Positions 18,619-28,642 of a stretch of 28,642 nt of DNA are shown piece by piece. Position 1 is the stretch's first letter; every line of letters starts with the position of its first letter. Origin of the DNA: Spirogloea muscicola (taxonomy: Eukaryota > Streptophyta > Zygnematophyceae > Spirogloeales > Spirogloeaceae). Location of the stretch: contig WELB01000001.1 of assembly GCA_009602725.1 (NCBI GenBank), positions 1,857,195 to 1,885,836 on the forward strand, in the 5' to 3' direction. A program made the translations under genes and the position numbers. Under the pieces are notes generated by a model. That model searched no databases and was not told the origin of the DNA. It saw only the letters and a list, made by a program, of their open reading frames with translations.

Positions 18619-19726
18619 ATGGCCAGCAACCCGGATCCGCTTCCGAAGACGTACACCAGGAGGCCAAGGGTGCAACGCAGCAGCTCGCTCGGTAAGGCCA
18701 ACCGTCATAGTTGTATCTCTCCAGCCACACACAGATGAGGACTTTGGCAGCGGCCATGGGCTGCATGGCTGTTCATCACACTCCTGCACGGTAGCACCAC
18801 AGAAATTGGCTTGCTTGTAGGAATCTGCTGAGACTGGTACTCCGAGGTCTCTCTTATGTGTCTCCTTGTGGGCTCGAGAGGGACTGCTTAGGATGCTTCT
18901 TGATGTGGTAGAATGCTTTGAGCACTTCCACTGACCACCTCCTTTCTATCTGAGACACGGGCGTTGGGTGAATGGCCGAGGTGCAGACAGCAGTGCGACT
19001 CCTGAGCCAATCTCAAAGCAGCCCTTCCTGTACCGCATGCGGGGTGCATTCAGTGTGCTGCTGCTGGCCAACCTGCTTGTGGGAGGTGAGCTGTAAGGAG
19101 GTGTTCTGAAATCCTTGGGCGAGTCCTCAGCTCCGTGATGCGCTTTCAAGTTGTCTCGCACAAGACAGGGGTTTTGACCAATAGAGTTTTCTCCTTCGAA
19201 CGACATGCAAGGTTCCTGTCCACTACCCGAGCTGCTGCAGTGCAAATACAATTGCTCTTATTGAAGAAGTTAAGTCGGACTTTAGCTGGTGAACCTTAAG
19301 AAGTAGCTTGATCATGGCGAAAGAAGACCACTGTCACAACACCTTGCAGGTTACCTGCTATCCAAAAGCTCTCCGAGGAAGCGCAAGGGCGAGAAAGGTG
19401 ATGGCGGCGAGAAGGATGTGAAACCACTTGCTGTTGAAGCTGTCTCAGAGCAAAAGCAATCAGTCCACTCTGAATCAAGCAGAATGGATTCCACGGAGCA
19501 TGTACCAAGTTCCCACCAATCTACTACCAACACGATTAGCTTGACTTTTAGCCGGAGTCAAAAACCTCCAGAGCTGACTGCTGCAGACCGGCAGAAGCTC
19601 CTGGAGTGGATGCTTGAATCAAAAAGGAAACAACGTCACCAAAATGGTGCAGGAAAGGCGCAGAATGATGCTGACAAGCGCCTCATCAAGGATGTGCTCA
19701 GTGGCAAAGCATCCTGGCCATTTTGA
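18619..19726 (+). CDS. Single-pass membrane protein of unknown function
   Basis: There are three exons with consistent phase-1 introns: 18619-18691 (MASNPDPLPKTYTRRPRVQR), 18987-19085 (SKQPFLYRMRGAFSVLLLAN) and 19350-19726, giving about 181 residues. One hydrophobic helix (about residues 44-62, GAFSVLLLANLLVGGYLLS) follows a basic N-terminus. A Lys/Ser-rich linker comes next, then a charged helical C-terminus (ELTAADRQKLLEWMLESKRK, ending SGKASWPF). I recall similar small plant proteins with a membrane anchor followed by an LxxWMLEEKRK-like segment, but I cannot name the family or function. The start is supported by the ATG and clean splicing. A TGTAA polyadenylation-type motif lies at 19960-19964. 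Confidence 0.7.
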
Positions 19727-20520
19727 CATCTCTCGTTTAGAAAACTGGCGAGCTCCTGGTATGCAACATGCCATGTTTCTAAGTTTCCAGTGCCTGAATC
19801 AGGAAAGTGCTGATACCCAGGCGGCCGGTGAATGTTGCCATGGGATAGGTCACGTGCAATTTTGTATTTCATGCTGAACTGTCAGGTATTCGTCGATAAG
19901 TCACTCATGAATGCTGACCACTTTGAGAGACACTTCGTGCTTAACATGCTATGTTATGCTGTAAGCTGACATGGTGGGATGTGGCACGAGTTGGCGCACT
20001 CTGTGATAGTAGAGTTTGTCAAGAGTACAAGTGAAGCACATGTCTATTTCCTCTTTCATTACCTACTTTACTGTGCTCATACTGCGCCTTTGTCTTTTTT
20101 CCAATATATGTCATGTACCACAGGATGATCTGTCTCCCTTGTTGTCGTAAGAGCGCTCGTGTGTAAGTGAGTGCTTGGACGCAAGTGTAGAGGACATCAG
20201 AACAGGCTGATGGCACGTGAAATTCTACAACACTGCTCTGTGGGGGCCATAAGAAGAAGGTCTTACAAAGGGGCCTGTAGGACCTTTTCACATCTAGCTG
20301 CAACAATTTCGCCTTGCAAAAAAGTGTGGCAACCGGCTGAGCAAAATCTTACTCTAGAGGTGACCTTCAGTATGAGGCGGCTTGGGATTTGACGAAGTCA
20401 AGTGGTCAATCCTGCTGTGGTTGTAGTGATGACCAGATTTTGGGTGGTTCTTCCATCTAGCACATTTTGGGCTACAGCAGCTTTTAAATCTAGACCCATT
20501 TTCTGTCTACCTCGTGTTAC
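19727..20520. other. 3' untranslated and intergenic DNA
   Basis: This follows the gene ending at 19726 and includes the TGTAA motif at 19960. The remaining open frames on either strand show no family signature or usable splice pattern. I see no repeat copy or RNA gene. Confidence 0.4.
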
Positions 20521-20545
20521 GTGTTTATCATCACTTTTCATTCAG

Positions 20546-20668
20546 GCTGCACTTCTCTCAGACTACGATCGCACAGCTGGCCAACGTTACAGTATTCGGT
20601 GCATTCATGCTCTGCTACGTCTTTCTGGCCGGTGGACCCTATTGGTGTCCTATTATAGCTAGTGCTCA
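20546..20668 (+). other. Orphan membrane-helix exon candidate
   Basis: An acceptor (TTCAG) precedes a frame reading LHFSQTTIAQLANVTVFGAF, then MLCYVFLAGGPYWCP and IIASAQ, ending at a GTTTGC donor. It has a membrane-helix pattern reminiscent of the ABC-2 membrane domain of ABCG transporters. A short follow-on exon (FRVLACVE, about 20713-20737) is possible, but no further exons were found on either side. It may be a gene fragment, part of an unmodelled gene, or chance. Confidence 0.25.
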
Positions 20669-20739
20669 GGTTTGCTGATAGCAAATGCCAGATCTGCTAC
20701 ACATTCACAGTTCCGCGTGCTGGCATGTGTCGAAGGTGT

Positions 20740-21099
20740 ATATATAGAATATAGGTTTTGACCTCATCCGTTGGATGTTATAAGCGGATATGATGTTGGC
20801 TACTGGGTGGGACGCTTGTGTTACATCCTTTTACTGAAACTCCTGCTTTGTGTCATTGCCGGTGTGCCACATTGGGCACCCAACTTCCAGCCTCCGTTGT
20901 TAGGTACATCAATGGCGTGGCAGTGGCAAGTGGCCTGAGTCAGAACAAAATGCAGGACTGCCGGCTAGGGGTCACCAGGTGATTGATCACGCGCTTTGCT
21001 AAGTGATTTCGCCATTTACACAGCGGTGCTTTCCTGAATTCCTCACCCCTTCACTCAGCTCGTTAAGATGCTCCTGCTGACACGCGGGTACTAAGAGGA
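20740..21099. other. No gene seen
   Basis: This is average-composition DNA between the orphan exon and the next repeat copy. No coding model, RNA gene or repeat was recognised. Confidence 0.3.
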
Positions 21100-21156
21100 G
21101 TGCTCGCCAATAGAGGATAGGGGCTGGAAACGGCCAGCCCAAAAAGAATGAACAAG
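21100..21156. repeat. Hairpin repeat unit
   Basis: This is a copy of the dispersed unit: GTGCTCGCC, then GAGGATAGGGGCTGG, CCAGCCCAAAAAGAATGAAC. The GGCTGG/CCAGCC arms form the shared hairpin. Confidence 0.7.
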
Positions 21157-21734
21157 GTTCGACGGGCCAAGGGAAGCGCTACTTAAAAAGAAGCACAGAA
21201 GAGATTAAGCAGCTACGAAATACTAAGAGGGCCCTGAGCTGCCCAGTAGCAGCTCCGAGCCGGGTGGATGCACGAACTCCTTCACTGACTGCTGGCTGCC
21301 ACAGTCGCGCTTAGTGTCCCGCAGCCGCTTTCATGGTCAGACACTTGACACAGCCATGCTTGCATGTAGGGTTGAGGGTTAAGGTCTAAGGCTTTAGTCA
21401 CTCTATGCCGTCCGCAGCGCCGCCCTCAATTGAAGAAATGTGAAAATGTGGCTGCTACTATCGAAAGAGCTGTGTAAGAGCCAGCGAGGTGCATATAGAG
21501 GGTGTCCATCATCAGGGTGAAGGAGAGGAGCTCCTAAGCGCTCAAGCACCAGTCCTGGCTATGGTCAGCTGTTGTCATGAGATGTTGAGTGTAGTCCTGG
21601 AACAACCCTCCGCATGTATTGCCTTGCAAAAGAGAGAGTGTGTTGCCTGCAAGGGGGGGACAGCTGTAAATGGCAAGCCATATGTGAGAGCAAGCGCAGA
21701 GGAAGTGAGCTCTTCAAATGAAACCTGCGTGTAT

Positions 21735-21900
21735 CGGAAAATGGAAGGCCAAAGTGGCCAAGTACAACGGCAAGCACATGTGACGACGTACTCGACCCAT
21801 TGCAAAGTTGACCCGCTCAGTAGGTGGCGGAGCAAGAGGAAGTGCTCGCCCATTGAGAATAGGGGCTGGAAAAGCCAGCCCAAAAAAGAATCAACAAAGG
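21735..21900. repeat. 95-base arm followed by hairpin repeat unit
   Basis: 21735-21830 is a diverged arm of the 7578-8098 element (GGCCAAGTACAACGGCAAGC, then TTGACCCGCTCAGTAG). 21842-21900 is a well-preserved hairpin unit (GCTCGCCCATTGAGAATAGG, then GGAAAAGCCAGCCC, AAAAAAGAATCAACAAAGG). Both repeat types sit side by side here, as they do near 7100-7680. The open frame through them (21489-21914) is repeat-derived and not called. Confidence 0.6.
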
Positions 21901-22168
21901 ACGAGAGCCCTTAAACCCCCAACCCCTTGCTTGCTGAGCGAGCGCCTGGGTACCTACTTCTCACGCCGTCGCGGACACATGGGCGGGTCTCGTGGCGGCT
22001 ACGCTTCCGGACGGGCGCACCCGGCCCGTCGCCCCCCCCCTCACCTCCCGGGCCGCCGGGAGAGAGGCCCTCGCACAGTGATTGAGGGCTGTCCGGGGAG
22101 AGGGGTGGTGCCCCGGCTGCAGGCCACTGCCAGCTGCCGGAACCACGGTTCGCCGCGATCAGTGAGCC

Positions 22169-22229
22169 GCGGGTCCCGCCGCCGCCGCCGCCACCGCATC
22201 GCCGCCGCCGCCGCCGCCGCCGCCGCNCC
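22169..22229. repeat. GCC trinucleotide repeat with assembly N
   Basis: GCC/CCG units run from about 22169 with a single N at 22227. They lie about 100 bases upstream of the putative ZIFL start codon. The true length is uncertain. Confidence 0.8.
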
Positions 22230-22329
22230 GCCGCTCCATGGGGCGCTGCCGGGAGCCGGGCGCCGGCGTGCCTGGGGGCCGCTCGTGCGAGCCCCAGAGG
22301 AGGTGCGAGCCGGCGGCTCTGCAGCCACC

Positions 22330-25300
22330 ATGGCGGGCGGCGGGGAGACCCCCCTGCCACGGTAATCAGCTCTGCCAGCCTCCAGCCCTGCTGCCGTGGT
22401 TTCCTGTGCGCTTACTTGATGTTGGCGGCTCGCTGACTTTGTGGATGCCCTGTGGAACTGCCGCCTTTGTTGCTTCAGTATGTGTAGCACAGCGCAAGCT
22501 TATCATCGTTTCTTGCCCTCGCTTGACTTCACGCAGAAAGTCGATGGTCTTCATATGGTGAGGATACGCTCCAGAGTCTACAACTCTTTTACTGAGCTGG
22601 GCGGAGCTCTCTCAGCTGAATTGAGCTGAGCTGAGATGAGCTGAGCTGAGCTGAGCTGAGCTGAGCTCATTTTGAATCTGCATCCGAGCTGATCCAAGCC
22701 GAGCCGAGCCGCGTTGAGCCGCTTTGAGCTTAGCTAACATGCATTTCGATTTGGACAACGCTGGAATTGCTGGTGGGCGTTTGGCTACCCAGCTGGCAGT
22801 GCAGCATTTGTCAAGCACTTCCTGTCATGCACCTAGCACATCTAAGTAATTAAGTGGGAGACATAGTTGAAGGGTTCTGGGGTGGCTGGTACACATGCTT
22901 CATGCATGTCCATTGCCTGCATGGTCTGACTTCCGTGCTCAATTTGCTGCCTTGTCCCTTGCGCCCTCCTTTTGCGACAACAGTATCATCCACGGCAGCC
23001 AAGCGTTCCAGATCACGATGCTTTTCCCAATCGTCAGCACCTATCACCTCTTGCCTGCTTCAGCTTGCTACTTGACCATCCATGAGCATGATGGCTCATG
23101 CTTGTTCCGTGACCTACGTTTTTGTCGCCCTGTCCACCTCTGCTTGTTCTGCAAGGGGATGTCTTCGTATGGCTTCTGTAGTCATTTACTATTGCTAAGC
23201 ACCAGGTTGTGCTCCATGGTGCAGCTTGTCTTTATGGTTCAGTACTATGGAGTGGCAGGGAGGAATGAACATGCAGTAGGCCGATATGCTGGTCTTCTTG
23301 TAAGTCTATACAGATTCAAGCCCCTGCAGATTTGGCTGGTATGTGTTAGCAGTGACAAGCCAGAAGAGACACCTGCTTGATGTTGTTACAATAGTATGCC
23401 TTTAGTTGCAGTTGCAATTTGCTGGGCAGGCTTCCTTATTACCGATGTCGCAGTTCATGACATCCATGCTTTGGGGAACAATTTCAGACAGAAGTGGCAG
23501 GAAGGTAAATGCTGGTCTTTGGGCCTTCATTGAGCAATAGCATCGTAACTGCTTCCAGCAGAAATGTATTGGAAGCATGTGTTATGTTAACCTGCAAGTT
23601 GACCTTGCAGATGCAAGCAGATGTTAATATTGCAATGTTGCAGATTTCTCATCCTCAGATGCTCCCTGCTTTTGGCAGCCTTGGTTGGCGTTTGGAAACA
23701 TCGTCTGCACTATTGCAGCTCTACTATTGGGCTTCTGCCAGGACTACCTGTCTGCTTGTGCTGTCCGTGTCATTGGTGGCCTCTTTAATGGCGTTATGAC
23801 TATTACAAAGTCCACACTTGCTGAAATCTGTGACAAGTAAGTATACTGATTCCTTGATCACCCTCGAGCATGCTTTCAGTTATGCAGGTAATGTTCAAGG
23901 CAAAAGCAATGCACTTTGTAGGAGTTAGGAAGCAGAGATATTCTTTTGCATGGGTCTTGCATCCTGGTGATTACTGTTATCTCCTTAGGTATGACAAGAC
24001 ATGCCTTATGAGAGGGTCTTAGCCGTACCTTGACAAGGGAGCAATCCTTTAAGGGTTGCAATCACTGTCAAAGTTGAGAAGGACATGCTCTACACATGCC
24101 TCAGGCACAAATATCATTGCAGCATGCACGCACAACTGTTCTCCGCAACAGCACCGAGCTGAGCAGACACTGCTTGTTGTTGCTGATGCAGGACAAATCA
24201 GTCACGAGGCTTTTCCCTCCTTAGTCTTGCTTGGGGCATAGGTTCTGTGGCAGGACCTGTCCTCAGCGGCTTGCTTGCGCAGCCATGCCAACAGTACAAT
24301 ATATCAAACTGCCCCCATATTTTCCGCCAGCACCCATTTCTCCTGCCCTGCATCATTGCAGCAGTCATTTCCTTGGCAGCTATTGTCAGCTCCCTCTTAC
24401 TTGAAGAGACTTCACCAGCCTCCAGCCGGAATTACAGCAAGTTGATTGATCAGGATCAAAGTGATCAGGATGACGCCGCTGAAATGGCTGTCTTGGTTGA
24501 GGTGAACGATGGTGATGCCAAGGCAATCCCTCCTCTCACTCGAGAATCTGCCATCAGCCATGCGAGAGACGACAACCGTATCTATGCGAGTACTATGCCA
24601 GTGCTGAGCGAGGCTTCCTATGCACTAGACACTTCCAGGTCTTCATCTGAAAAGACAGCCTTGCTTGGGCTACCGCAAATGGAGGTGGATCTGGCGAAGG
24701 CAGCTGCTCATATGTGCGCTGATGAAAGAGGACTGGCAGATAGCAATGGACTGCTGTCCAAAGCAGCAGCAGTTGTGGGGCCATGGCAGAGGTGTTGGGA
24801 CAAGGTGAAGTCTGTATGGAGGCAAGGTGTGAGTTGCTGTTCAAGCTCTACTGATTCTCTCCTTCAGGATCGAGATGTCATGATCTCATCACTGTGTTAC
24901 TCGTGCACTGGACTCATCTTCATCATGACAGGTATTTAGCACATTCTTGTTAGAACCAGGCACCAGGTCCCCTTTCAGCTCGCCACTCGAGTATTGAAGT
25001 ACTATGATGGAGCTGTTGGAGAAGCATTGATGCTGCAGCTGATGATCAGCACTTGCGAGCAGTAGCAGTGCAAAAGTCATGCCTCAGCATGCAAAATGTG
25101 CAGATGAGCTCTTCCCAATCTTTGGCGCTGCATCTACTCAAGTGGGGGGGCTAGGCTTCAGCTCAGCAAAGATTGGGTTCATTCTCGGTGAAGGAGGGGT
25201 TGTCCTCTTTCTCTACACTCTCCTCCTCTTCCCGCCAGTGGCACGGCGACTTGGTCCGTTGAGGTGTTTCCGATATGGCATCTTGGCTTCTGTGCCTCTT

Positions 25301-25900
25301 TGGGTCGCCTTTCCTGCCACTTCGTCTCTCTCAGGTAGGTGACCATGTTTGGCATGAGTATATAGCGAATCTGTGTAAGCGTAGAGATTCTGTTGATCTC
25401 ACTGCAGGGCTGATCTGATGCACGTGTTTGGCAGAGATGCATTGTTGGAGTACACTAAATTTTGTATTGTCATGTCTTCTGTCCACCTGCCCTCACCTGT
25501 TCCCTGTCCAATTTCCTCGACATGAACCAATTGAATAACAAACTCATAAATGTTTGCAGGTTACCCATTCGTGCAAGTATTACTCCTACTGCTCGTCACT
25601 GCACTGAGGAGCATAGCCGCCTGTACAGCCTTCACCGGAGTGCTTGTTCTAGTGAGCAATTCTGCAACACCGACCAACATGGGCGCAGTTACTGGCCTAA
25701 GCATGAGTCTTTGCAGCTTTTTCCGTGCAGTGGGCCCTGCCTTTGGCGGGGTTGTGTGGTCTGTTTCCTCACAGCAGACCTTTCCGCTGCACCAATACCT
25801 GGCGTGGTTGGTGGTGGCAGCTGCCACATCTCTCACATACGCTGCCTCTTTCGCACTGTCTCCATCTCTTAACGAGCCCAAAGTTGCTGCTAAGTTCTGA
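22330..25900 (+). CDS. ZIFL: ZIFL-like major facilitator transporter
   Basis: This matches plant Zinc-Induced Facilitator-like (MFS) proteins, which are proton-coupled exporters of small organic ligands or ions. Well-supported exons: 23225-23299 (VFMVQYYGVAG, VGRYAGLL), 23412-23504 (MTSMLWGTISDRSGRK, the MFS loop 2-3 signature), 23679-23836 (CAVRVIGGLFNGVMTITKST, LAEICD), 24192-24931 (TNQSRGFSLLSLAWGIGSVA, GPVLSGLLAQP, then a long hydrophilic central loop), 25104-25334 (DELFPIFGAAS, GLGFSSAKIGFILGEGG) and 25560-25900 (MGAVTGLSMSLCSFFRAVGP, ending EPKVAAKF). All phases agree. An exon ending at about 23034 (QAFQITMLFPI) fits the first helix. The start, MAGGGETPLPR at 22330-22361 with a good ATG context, joins it in phase, but half of helix 1 is then missing, so an N-terminal exon is probably overlooked. 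TGTAA at 26029-26033 follows the stop. Confidence 0.88.
22613..22737. repeat. GAGCT/GAGCC pentanucleotide repeat
   Basis: A run of about nine GCTGA units (to 22668) is followed by a degenerate GAGCC/GAGCT stretch to 22737. It lies in the first part of the ZIFL gene, in presumed intron. The unit also contains partial palindromes (AGCT). Confidence 0.75.
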
Positions 25901-26354
25901 GCTTAGCCACGCAGGTTTTTCCCATGACCTTGGCTGCTGTGAGATTTAACAGCATTTTCAGCATTCTTCGACACGAAGTGCCTGCAGTCGATCTGCAACC
26001 TGCACTATTGTGTGTGCAGCCCATTCTTTGTAATATCAGGACCCTTCTTACCTCTTAAGTTTCGTTACAAAGCCCCCTGGCATCTATGAAGATTGTTATG
26101 AAATCATAAGACACAGCTGCTATGAGCAAGTATGATAAGGCAGAGCAGATTTGAGTAGGCAGGATCTCAGCAGACGTTTACTGTCCAAAGAATCCTCAGA
26201 TGGTGTACTATCTGCTAACAGTTAATGGGACGCTCTTAGCAAGACCAGAGCCATTAGACAAGAACCACCAAATGGCCTGGGCAATATAAGGGCAATGAAG
26301 AGCAATCAATGACCATCCAAGCATATAGAGGCTTACAAGCAGCCTGAAGCCAGC
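25901..26354. other. Intergenic, convergent 3' ends
   Basis: This lies between the stops of the ZIFL (plus) and GT92 (minus) genes. TGTAA at 26029-26033 would serve ZIFL. TTACA at 26333-26337 or 26065-26069 would serve GT92 on the other strand, the first unusually close to its stop. No gene is seen. Confidence 0.5.
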
Positions 26355-28481
26355 TCAGATGGACTTCCTGATGGCCTCAGCGGCAATGGCCATCTTCTCA
26401 TCCCTAACCCACCAGTCAATGTCCTCGTTTTTGCGGAGCTGCATTGTGCACACCTCTGCATTCTTTTTCACAATGCCCTGTCAGCAGCAGAGAGCAGGTT
26501 CACAAGGTTTGTGAGCCAATAGCGATAGAGCAAGAGCTCATAAGACGTATGAGCATGTAAGGCACAGGAGGGCCGCCTATCAGCAGCCATATTATTCTGC
26601 TCATCTGATTGGGCATGACACCACTGCATTAGCAGCCATAGACCTGATATGTGGCTATGAAACAGTTGAACAATACAATGATGCAAGCCTTGCCTGATAG
26701 TGATTGATCTTGGCATCTGTGGTGTCAAAGTCGAAGCCGCCAGTGGCGGGATTGTCAGAACGGTGGATCTGCAATGTAGTGACGTTACGCGGGTCGGCGG
26801 CATACTTGCGATGGCCGTAATAGTCCAGGCACAGCTCCCACCGTGGATACGCTTCCTTGTTGACACAGTAGACATGTGGCCAGTGCCACAGCATGCGCTG
26901 TATCGCCCACTCGTCCTCGCCGCCGCGGTGGCACTTCTCTGCAGACCACCAAAGGCTGCCGAAGGTGACAAAGGGCTTGGCCTCGTACGGCCGCAGGAGG
27001 GCAGGCAGTGTCTTATGGGGCCCATCCGCATCCAGGTACTCATCGAAGTCCATGGTCAGCATCCAGCGGGCCGTATAGCGCAGCCGGTATGCACAGTCGT
27101 TCAGCAGCAGCACCTGACAGCCGAGGAGGAGCGAGTCAGCGGCTCGTACATTTGTTGGGCATCTTGCTGGGGCACAGGCCATCGTGGCAGGCATCAACAT
27201 GCAAAGCCCTGAGAGGAGTGCAGATAGCTGGCAGACTACGTAAATTTAGTGACAACCGTGCAGAGCTTGATCCAGTACATGGGAGGGAAGCCCTAAGATC
27301 AACACACCAATAACAATGCTTAGGTCTCGGACCCTAAGTCCTCTTTCATTGTGAGATCTAACCCCTAAAAGACTGGATGTAAGATGGCAGGTCCTGAGGC
27401 TACGTTGTAAGAACTTAAGCTGTGGTGGACAAGAACTTAAGCTGTGGCGGAATAGACCCCCAGCCCCACACCAATGTGGATACTGGATAAGGAAAATGTT
27501 GGCGAAAACTGCGGCAATAGCGCAAAGGATGAGTCTTGGGCTTGGACGCTGATTGCGAGAGCTGAATCCGAAGCCCTCAACCCACGACTCACTGACTTCA
27601 CACCCTAAGCCGTGGGGCTCGCACCTGGCCGTAATACCACATGTCGAATTGCGAGGTGTCGCCGACGTGCACGATCTCCAGCTTCTTGGCCTGCGGCACA
27701 GCGGCAGCAGCGCAAAATGGGCAAAGCTTATGGACTGTGGTCCGCTTGTGGTTCGACGATGGGCGATGGTGCCGCACTGTCCGGCTGGTAATGCACAGGA
27801 GGCGTGCTCACAGCAGCGCACCTTGATCCAGGGATTGAGGGCGTCGTGCAGTGCATAGCCGATGCCTCCACAGTCGTAGACGACAAAGTAGTCCACGCCC
27901 ATGTGGCTGCGAGCACGGCAGCCATGGCGCGTCATGTCGATAAGCACAGAGGCTTGCAGCCGGGGCGGCTTGGGCGGCCATCACACCGCCCGTGCTCCCG
28001 AGCTCAGCCGGCAACGAGCTACAGCTGAGCACGATCGGAGGGCGACAACTTGGCAGCGCCAATCCAGTCAACTACTTCTCCTCGCGCCTCTCCCTCCTCT
28101 CTCCCGCCATCCCTTCCTCCCTCTCTCCAACCTCCCTCCCGCTTCCGTACATCCGGCAGGAAGCAAGCCTTGTGCCGGCCATACTGTGAATGGAGGGGGA
28201 GGTGCTGTACCTGTGGTAATGCAGCCACTCGGTGATGCGTGCGACCTCGACACTGCCGTAGAGTGGCGGCGAGCAGTAGGCCACCTTGTGCTTGAACGGC
28301 GCCTTGGGCTCCAGCGCGCGGGCGGCGTACCGCCCCGGCTCCTCGCCGTACACTGAGATGTCCTGGCCGTCGAGAGCCACTATCACGTCGCCGCCTGTGC
28401 TCGTGGGGGTGTCCTCGTCCAGCTCGCAGTGCAGCACAATGGCCTCGTACGTCATGTTGTGATGCTCGCCCGGGTAGAACG
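26355..28481 (-). CDS. Glycosyltransferase family 92 (DUF23) protein, N-terminus beyond window
   Basis: Exons on the minus strand: 28481-28211 (NMTYEAIVLHCELDEDTP, then HKVAYCSPPLYGSVEVARI, TEWLHYH), 27906-27822 (HMGVDYFVVYDCGGIGYALH), 27690-27625 (AKKLEIVHVGDTSQFDMWYY), 27113-26694 (VLLLNDCAYRLRYTARWMLT, MDFDEYLDADG, later NPATGGFDFDTTDAKINHYQ) and 26477-26355 (ending EAIRKSI). All phases agree. PLYGS, EWL.YH, the FxxYD strand, ARWxLxxDxDEYL with its DxD metal-binding motif, and KINHY are hallmarks of GT92. Plant members (GALS) add beta-1,4-galactose to pectic galactan in the Golgi; the substrate here is unknown. The last intron (26693-26478) uses a GC donor (CAG|GCAAGG). The signal anchor expected at the N-terminus lies to the right of the window or in an unread exon. 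Confidence 0.88.
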
Positions 28482-28642
28482 CTGGTGCAGCGCAAGGGCA
28501 TGGTGGCCCGCAGGAGGTCAGCGGGGTGGTCGAGCAAAGCAGGTTGGTGATCAATTAGGCAGCACAGGAGCACGGGAGAATGAGAAGGGAGAGGGGGACA
28601 CGGGAGTAGGAACAGGAGGGAGGAAGAGAGAGAAAGGGGGGG
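28482..28642. other. Presumed intron or upstream part of the GT92 gene
   Basis: The acceptor GCACCAG borders the exon at 28481. The last 70 bases (plus strand) are a purine-rich run of GGGA/GGAGA type, equivalent to a pyrimidine-rich tract on the transcribed strand, consistent with intron sequence. No earlier exon is visible before the window ends. Confidence 0.4.

Noticed and set aside
18202-18789. 195-codon minus-strand frame
   Set aside because: It is antisense to the first exon of the 18619 gene and dominated by CCG-repeat arginine/alanine runs.
21489-21914. 141-codon plus-strand frame
   Set aside because: Its second half is the 95-base arm and the hairpin repeat, so the frame is repeat-derived.
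21911-22490. Arginine/alanine/proline-rich frames on both strands
   Set aside because: They are caused by GCC repeats and high GC. There are no splice-consistent or conserved features.

Overview
The window looks like nuclear DNA of a green alga (chlorophyte). Its genes are split by many short introns. They encode plant/algal-type proteins: a polyprenol reductase like Arabidopsis DFG10, a ZIFL-type transporter, and a plant complex I P2-like protein. TGTAA, the usual green-algal polyadenylation signal, lies downstream of several stop codons. GC-rich first exons and GCC/GGC microsatellites alternate with less GC-rich intron and intergenic DNA. I could not resolve the class or species. All exon models were read by eye from splice sites, phase continuity and remembered family motifs; none was checked against a database.

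Layout, left to right. (1) 1-2325, plus strand: the 3' part of an RCC1-repeat protein with one repeat per exon. (2) 3062-6726, minus: a CLASRP/SWAP-type splicing regulator (DRY_EERY family), convergent with (1). (3) 7099-8262: a nest of interspersed inverted-repeat elements. (4) 8213-9519, minus: a weakly supported hypothetical gene with a poly-G/N assembly gap. (5) 10410-11800, minus: a small mitochondrial membrane protein like plant complex I subunit P2, with two rival 3' exons that each encode a transmembrane tail. (6) 12120-12260: more repeats. (7) 13434-14134: a 701-bp non-autonomous DNA transposon with perfect 20-bp terminal inverted repeats and a TA duplication. (8) 14650-14721: a tRNA-like relic. 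(9) 14747-16780, plus: polyprenol reductase. (10) 17529-18117: repeats. (11) 18619-19726, plus: an unnamed single-pass membrane protein. (12) 20530-20668: an orphan membrane-helix exon. (13) 21100-21900: repeats. (14) 22330-25900, plus: a ZIFL-like major facilitator transporter, convergent with (15). (15) 26355-28481, minus: a glycosyltransferase family 92 enzyme running off the right edge.

The genes do not form a pathway. Polyprenol reductase (dolichol supply) and GT92 both touch glycosylation, but nothing here links them functionally. The most noteworthy signals are the two alternative tail exons of the P2-like gene, the intact TIR transposon carrying twin G-boxes and a TATA-like site, and a filled/empty pair that shows one repeat inserted into another.
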